This document shows, piece by piece, positions 5,824 to 7,931 of a DNA stretch of 7,931 nucleotides. The translations under genes and the position numbers were made by a program. Within the stretch, counting starts at the first letter, position 1, and every line of letters begins with the position of its first letter. The stretch comes from Micrococcales bacterium (GTDB lineage Bacteria > Actinomycetota > Actinomycetes > Actinomycetales > Dermatophilaceae), in contig JAKDLQ010000102.1 of assembly GCA_030452775.1 (NCBI GenBank), positions 1-7,931 on the forward strand, written 5' to 3'. The notes under the pieces are model-generated. The model ran no database searches. It saw only the letters and a list, made by a program, of their open reading frames with translations, and had not been told where the DNA came from.

Positions 5824-6894
5824 GTGTTCGTCGCCATCCGAGATCTTCGCTTCGCCAAAGGACGGTTCGCCCTCATGGGCGCCGTCGTCACTCTCATCAC
5901 CATGCTCGTCGTCCTGCTGTCCGGACTGACCACGGGTCTGGGCCGAGGCAACACCTCCGCCATCACCGACCTGCCCGCCGACCACCTGGTCTTCTCGGCC
6001 CCCGCCGAGGGCCAGACGCTGGCGTTCACCGACTCCTCGATCCCGCCGTCTATCCAACACCAGTGGTCCGAAGTCGAGGGCGTGGTCCGAGCCGACCCTG
6101 TGACGATCAGCATGTCCCGAGCCAACGCCGACGGCCGCATCGCCGGGGTGGCGGTCTTCGCGGTCCCGACCGGCTCGCCGCTGGCGCCTCGGGTCGCCGC
6201 AGATGAGGTCGTCCTCACCACCAAGGCCGCAGCCTCGCTCGAGGTCGCCGAGGGTGACCGGATCGACCTCGCCGGCCAGACCGTTACGGTCGCGGAGGTC
6301 TCGGGAAGTGACGAGTTCTCGCACGCCCCGGTGATCTGGGCAGCCAACGTCAACGCGCCGGCCTCTGGGCAGGAGCCGGAAAACGTCACCATCCTCGCCC
6401 TCACCACCGACGGCGCCGACCTCGCTGCGGCCGACCGGCGGCTCGGCACCCTCACCCTCACCCCAGCCGACTCGCTGTCCGCGATCGGCTCCTACACCTC
6501 CGAGAACGGCTCGCTGCAACTGATGCGGATGCTGCTGTTCGCGATCTCCGCACTGGTCATCGGCGCCTTCTTCACCGTCTGGACGGTCCAGCGCAGCGGC
6601 GAGATCGCCATCCTCAAGGCTGTCGGCGCCTCCACGGCATACCTGCTCCGAGACGCGCTCGGTCAGGCGCTGGTACTGCTGGTCATCGGCACCACTGCCG
6701 GGACGGCGCTCGCGGCCGCGATCGGGGCGGCGATCAGAACCGCCGCCGGCACTCAGATCCCCTTCGTCCTGGACCTGTCCACGCTGCTGTTCCCGGCCGC
6801 CGTCATGATCCTGCTCGGACTCGTCGGCGCCGCCGTATCACTGCGCACGGTCACCACCGTCGATCCGCTCACTGCCCTAGGAAGTGCACGATGA
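5824..6894 (+). CDS. FtsX-like ABC exporter permease (HrtB-like)
   Basis: A 356-residue permease of the MacB/FtsX (DevC/HrtB) class. It has one N-terminal membrane helix (about 14-36), an extracytoplasmic domain (about 40-230), and three C-terminal helices (about 232-256, 279-304 and 319-342). The conserved cytoplasmic coupling segment GEIAILKAVGAS is at 259-270, and a family-typical end, TTVDPLTALG, is at 344-353. HrtB-type permeases move haem or other hydrophobic compounds out of the membrane. The start is the GTG at 5824 (VFVAIRDLRFAKGRFALMG), preceded by AAAGGA (5807-5812) at 11 nt; initiation at the second-choice ATG 5686 is unlikely. The stop overlaps the ATPase start by 4 nt, so the two subunits are made together. 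The divergent kinase-regulator pair gives the same layout as hrtBA-chrSA in Corynebacterium. The haem substrate is inferred; a peptide antibiotic or other lipid-soluble compound is the alternative. Confidence 0.88.
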   Translation: MFVAIRDLRFAKGRFALMGAVVTLITMLVVLLSGLTTGLGRGNTSAITDLPADHLVFSAPAEGQTLAFTDSSIPPSIQHQWSEVEGVVRADPVTISMSRANADGRIAGVAVFAVPTGSPLAPRVAADEVVLTTKAAASLEVAEGDRIDLAGQTVTVAEVSGSDEFSHAPVIWAANVNAPASGQEPENVTILALTTDGADLAAADRRLGTLTLTPADSLSAIGSYTSENGSLQLMRMLLFAISALVIGAFFTVWTVQRSGEIAILKAVGASTAYLLRDALGQALVLLVIGTTAGTALAAAIGAAIRTAAGTQIPFVLDLSTLLFPAAVMILLGLVGAAVSLRTVTTVDPLTALGSAR

Positions 6895-7571
6895 CCCTTC
6901 ACCTCGACACCATCACCCTCACCTACCCCGACGGCGACGAGCGCCTCACCGCGCTCGATCACGTGAGCCTCGAGGCCGAGCGCGGCACGATGACCGCGAT
7001 CATCGGCCCCTCCGGCTCAGGCAAGTCCAGTCTCCTCGCCGTGGCGGCCACCTTGATCACCCCCGACTCCGGGCGGGTCCTGCTGGATGGCAGGGACCTG
7101 GCCCAGCTGGACCGGGCAGAGACCGCGAGGGTCCGCCGCGAGCAGATCGGCATCGTCTTCCAGAGCTCCAACCTGCTCACCTCCCTCACTGCCCTCGATC
7201 AGCTGCTCGTCATCGCCCACCTCGCCGGCAAGGACATGAATGCCGCGCAGTCCCGTGCCAGGGACCTGCTCGACGCCGTCGGGCTGAGCCCCCAGGCGGA
7301 CAGGCGCCCCCACCAGCTCTCCGGCGGGCAACGCCAACGGGTCACGATCGCCCGAAGCCTGATGAATCAGCCCTCACTGCTGCTGGTCGACGAACCCACC
7401 AGCGCCCTCGACAGCCACCGCGGCGAGGCCATCCTCAGCCTGCTGCGCCAGCTGACCACCGAGCGCGACCTCATCACCATGCTCGTCACCCACGACCACG
7501 GCCACATCGGCAGCGCCGATCACGTCACCGAGATCACCGACGGCAAGACCCGGCAACTCGCCGCCTGGTGA
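6891..7571 (+). CDS. ABC exporter ATPase, MacB/LolD type (HrtA-like)
   Basis: A complete 226-residue ATP-binding subunit that powers the adjacent permease. All catalytic motifs are intact: Walker A GPSGSGKSS (39-47), Q-loop Gln91 in VFQSSNLL, signature LSGGQRQR (143-150), Walker B LLLVDEP (163-169) with Asp167 and Glu168, D-loop SALD (171-174) and H-loop His201. The FQ.xNLL...T pattern after the Q-loop is typical of ATPases paired with FtsX-like permeases. The ATG at 6891 overlaps the permease stop, and AGGAAG (6879-6884) lies 6 nt upstream. The gene ends 12 nt from the convergent serine-repeat gene, with no clear terminator between. Calling it HrtA-like depends on the cassette layout. Confidence 0.94.
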   Translation: MTLHLDTITLTYPDGDERLTALDHVSLEAERGTMTAIIGPSGSGKSSLLAVAATLITPDSGRVLLDGRDLAQLDRAETARVRREQIGIVFQSSNLLTSLTALDQLLVIAHLAGKDMNAAQSRARDLLDAVGLSPQADRRPHQLSGGQRQRVTIARSLMNQPSLLLVDEPTSALDSHRGEAILSLLRQLTTERDLITMLVTHDHGHIGSADHVTEITDGKTRQLAAW

Positions 7572-7583
7572 GCCAGATGCCTC

Positions 7584-7853
7584 CTACCGCGAGGCTCCTA
7601 TCGAGCGGCTCGACCGGGTCGACAGCACCGACAGCTCGCTCTGGTGGGACAGGACGCTCGCGCGGGACTGGCTCGACAACAGCGAGAACAGGCTCATCGA
7701 CGAACCGATCGACCCGAACGACGCGAACGATCCGACGCTGCCGATCGACAGGACCGACCCCACGCTGCCGATCGACAGGACCGAGCCGGTCGAACCGATG
7801 GACAGGAAGGAGTCGCGGCTGGCGAGCGACCACGTGCCCCGGCGGATGCGCAT
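7584..7853 (-). CDS. Serine-triplet repeat microprotein, (S-x-x)26
   Basis: Encodes 89 residues of unknown function. Serine is at every third residue without exception from Ser9 to Ser84, 26 positions in a row. In 16-50 the two residues between are mostly I-G, V-G and V-L, giving a 9-residue higher repeat (SIGSVGSVL) seen as a 27-bp DNA repeat. The N-terminus is basic (MRIRRG), residues 15-63 carry no charge, and the tail has Arg, His and Glu. Serine codons are mixed (16 TCG, 4 TCC, 6 AGC). AGC and TCN are two or more substitutions apart, so the period is kept at protein level. I recall similar short proteins annotated as hypothetical in Microbacterium-like genomes. The start ATG 7853 has no good ribosome binding site, but TAGCGT 7 nt upstream could drive a leaderless transcript. 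A shadow frame at 7534-7833 is proline/arginine-rich and less convincing. Possible roles include a membrane-associated or solenoid-forming peptide. Confidence 0.7.
   Translation of the reverse strand: MRIRRGTWSLASRDSFLSIGSTGSVLSIGSVGSVLSIGSVGSFASFGSIGSSMSLFSLLSSQSRASVLSHQSELSVLSTRSSRSIGASR
7735..7784. repeat. 27-bp-period direct repeat inside the microprotein gene
   Basis: The 23-mer beginning ACGCTGCCGATCGACAGG and ending ACCGA occurs at 7735-7757 and 7762-7784, 27 bp apart. A more diverged copy follows to about 7805. On the coding (minus) strand it is the 9-residue SIGSVGSVL unit. It marks recent expansion of the repeat protein by whole 9-codon steps. Confidence 0.85.
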
Positions 7854-7887
7854 GGCTCGAACGCTACCTGGCGCCCCCCGTCGGTAG

Positions 7888-7931
7888 TCAGCCCACCCAG
7901 GCGTCGCGGTGCTGCACGGGGACCTGCTGCT
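7888..7931 (-). CDS. Possible C-terminal end of a gene entering from the right
   Basis: On the minus strand one frame is open from the window edge to a TGA at 7888-7890, reading QQVPVQHRDAWVG. The composition looks like a protein C-terminus, but 13 residues are too few to identify a family. If real, it ends 34 nt before the microprotein ATG, so the two could be cotranscribed. Any other frame is also open over so short a stretch, so this is only a suggestion. Confidence 0.25.
   Translation of the reverse strand, partial: QQVPVQHRDAWVG

Noticed and set aside
5586..6461. Long upstream extension of the kinase frame (292 extra residues)
   Set aside because: It is antisense to the well-supported permease gene and crosses the divergent promoter region; the protein sequence there resembles no kinase.
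7534..7833. Alternative minus-strand frame with VDRQR repeats
   Set aside because: It is the shadow of the same 27-bp DNA repeat, overlaps the end of the ATPase gene, and lacks the codon-independent periodicity seen in the serine frame.

Overview
The window is high-GC DNA with short intergenic gaps, several ATGA stop/start overlaps, GTG starts and strong G/C bias at third codon positions. This points to an actinobacterium. The gene types and the 89-residue serine-repeat protein suggest a Microbacterium-like member of the Microbacteriales, but that placement rests on recall of gene types and not on any search.

Layout. Positions 1-316 hold no gene and are repeat-rich: a 23-bp tandem repeat runs into a long hairpin, followed by a nested 14/30-bp repeat cluster. 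From 317 to 1465 there is a small minus-strand group: an unrecognised short ORF, a translationally coupled helix-turn-helix gene broken by two apparent single-base deletions, and a small ABM-fold monooxygenase. From 1532 to 3478 lies a 648-residue aconitase-family hydratase (minus strand) that lacks the first of the usual three iron-sulfur cysteines. From 3670 to 5585 a histidine kinase and a NarL-type response regulator overlap by 4 nt on the minus strand. A 238-bp divergent control region (5586-5823) separates them from a plus-strand operon (5824-7571) encoding an FtsX-like ABC permease and its ATPase, also overlapping by 4 nt. The right end (7584-7931) has a minus-strand gene for a small protein with serine at every third residue, and the last codons of another minus-strand gene.

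How the genes work together. The divergent kinase-regulator / permease-ATPase block has the same gene order and gene types as the chrSA-hrtBA haem-sensing and haem-efflux cassette of Corynebacterium. The likely logic is that the membrane kinase senses a toxic membrane-partitioning ligand (haem is the best guess), and the phosphorylated regulator switches on the exporter from the shared intergenic region. The aconitase is downstream of the regulator but has its own 191-bp upstream gap and ribosome binding site, so it is probably a separate unit. The HTH-ABM stretch looks like a decaying accessory pair. The serine-triplet microprotein is the most unusual object in the window: Ser occupies 26 consecutive every-third positions, encoded by interchanged TCN and AGC codons. 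That pattern argues for selection on the protein itself.
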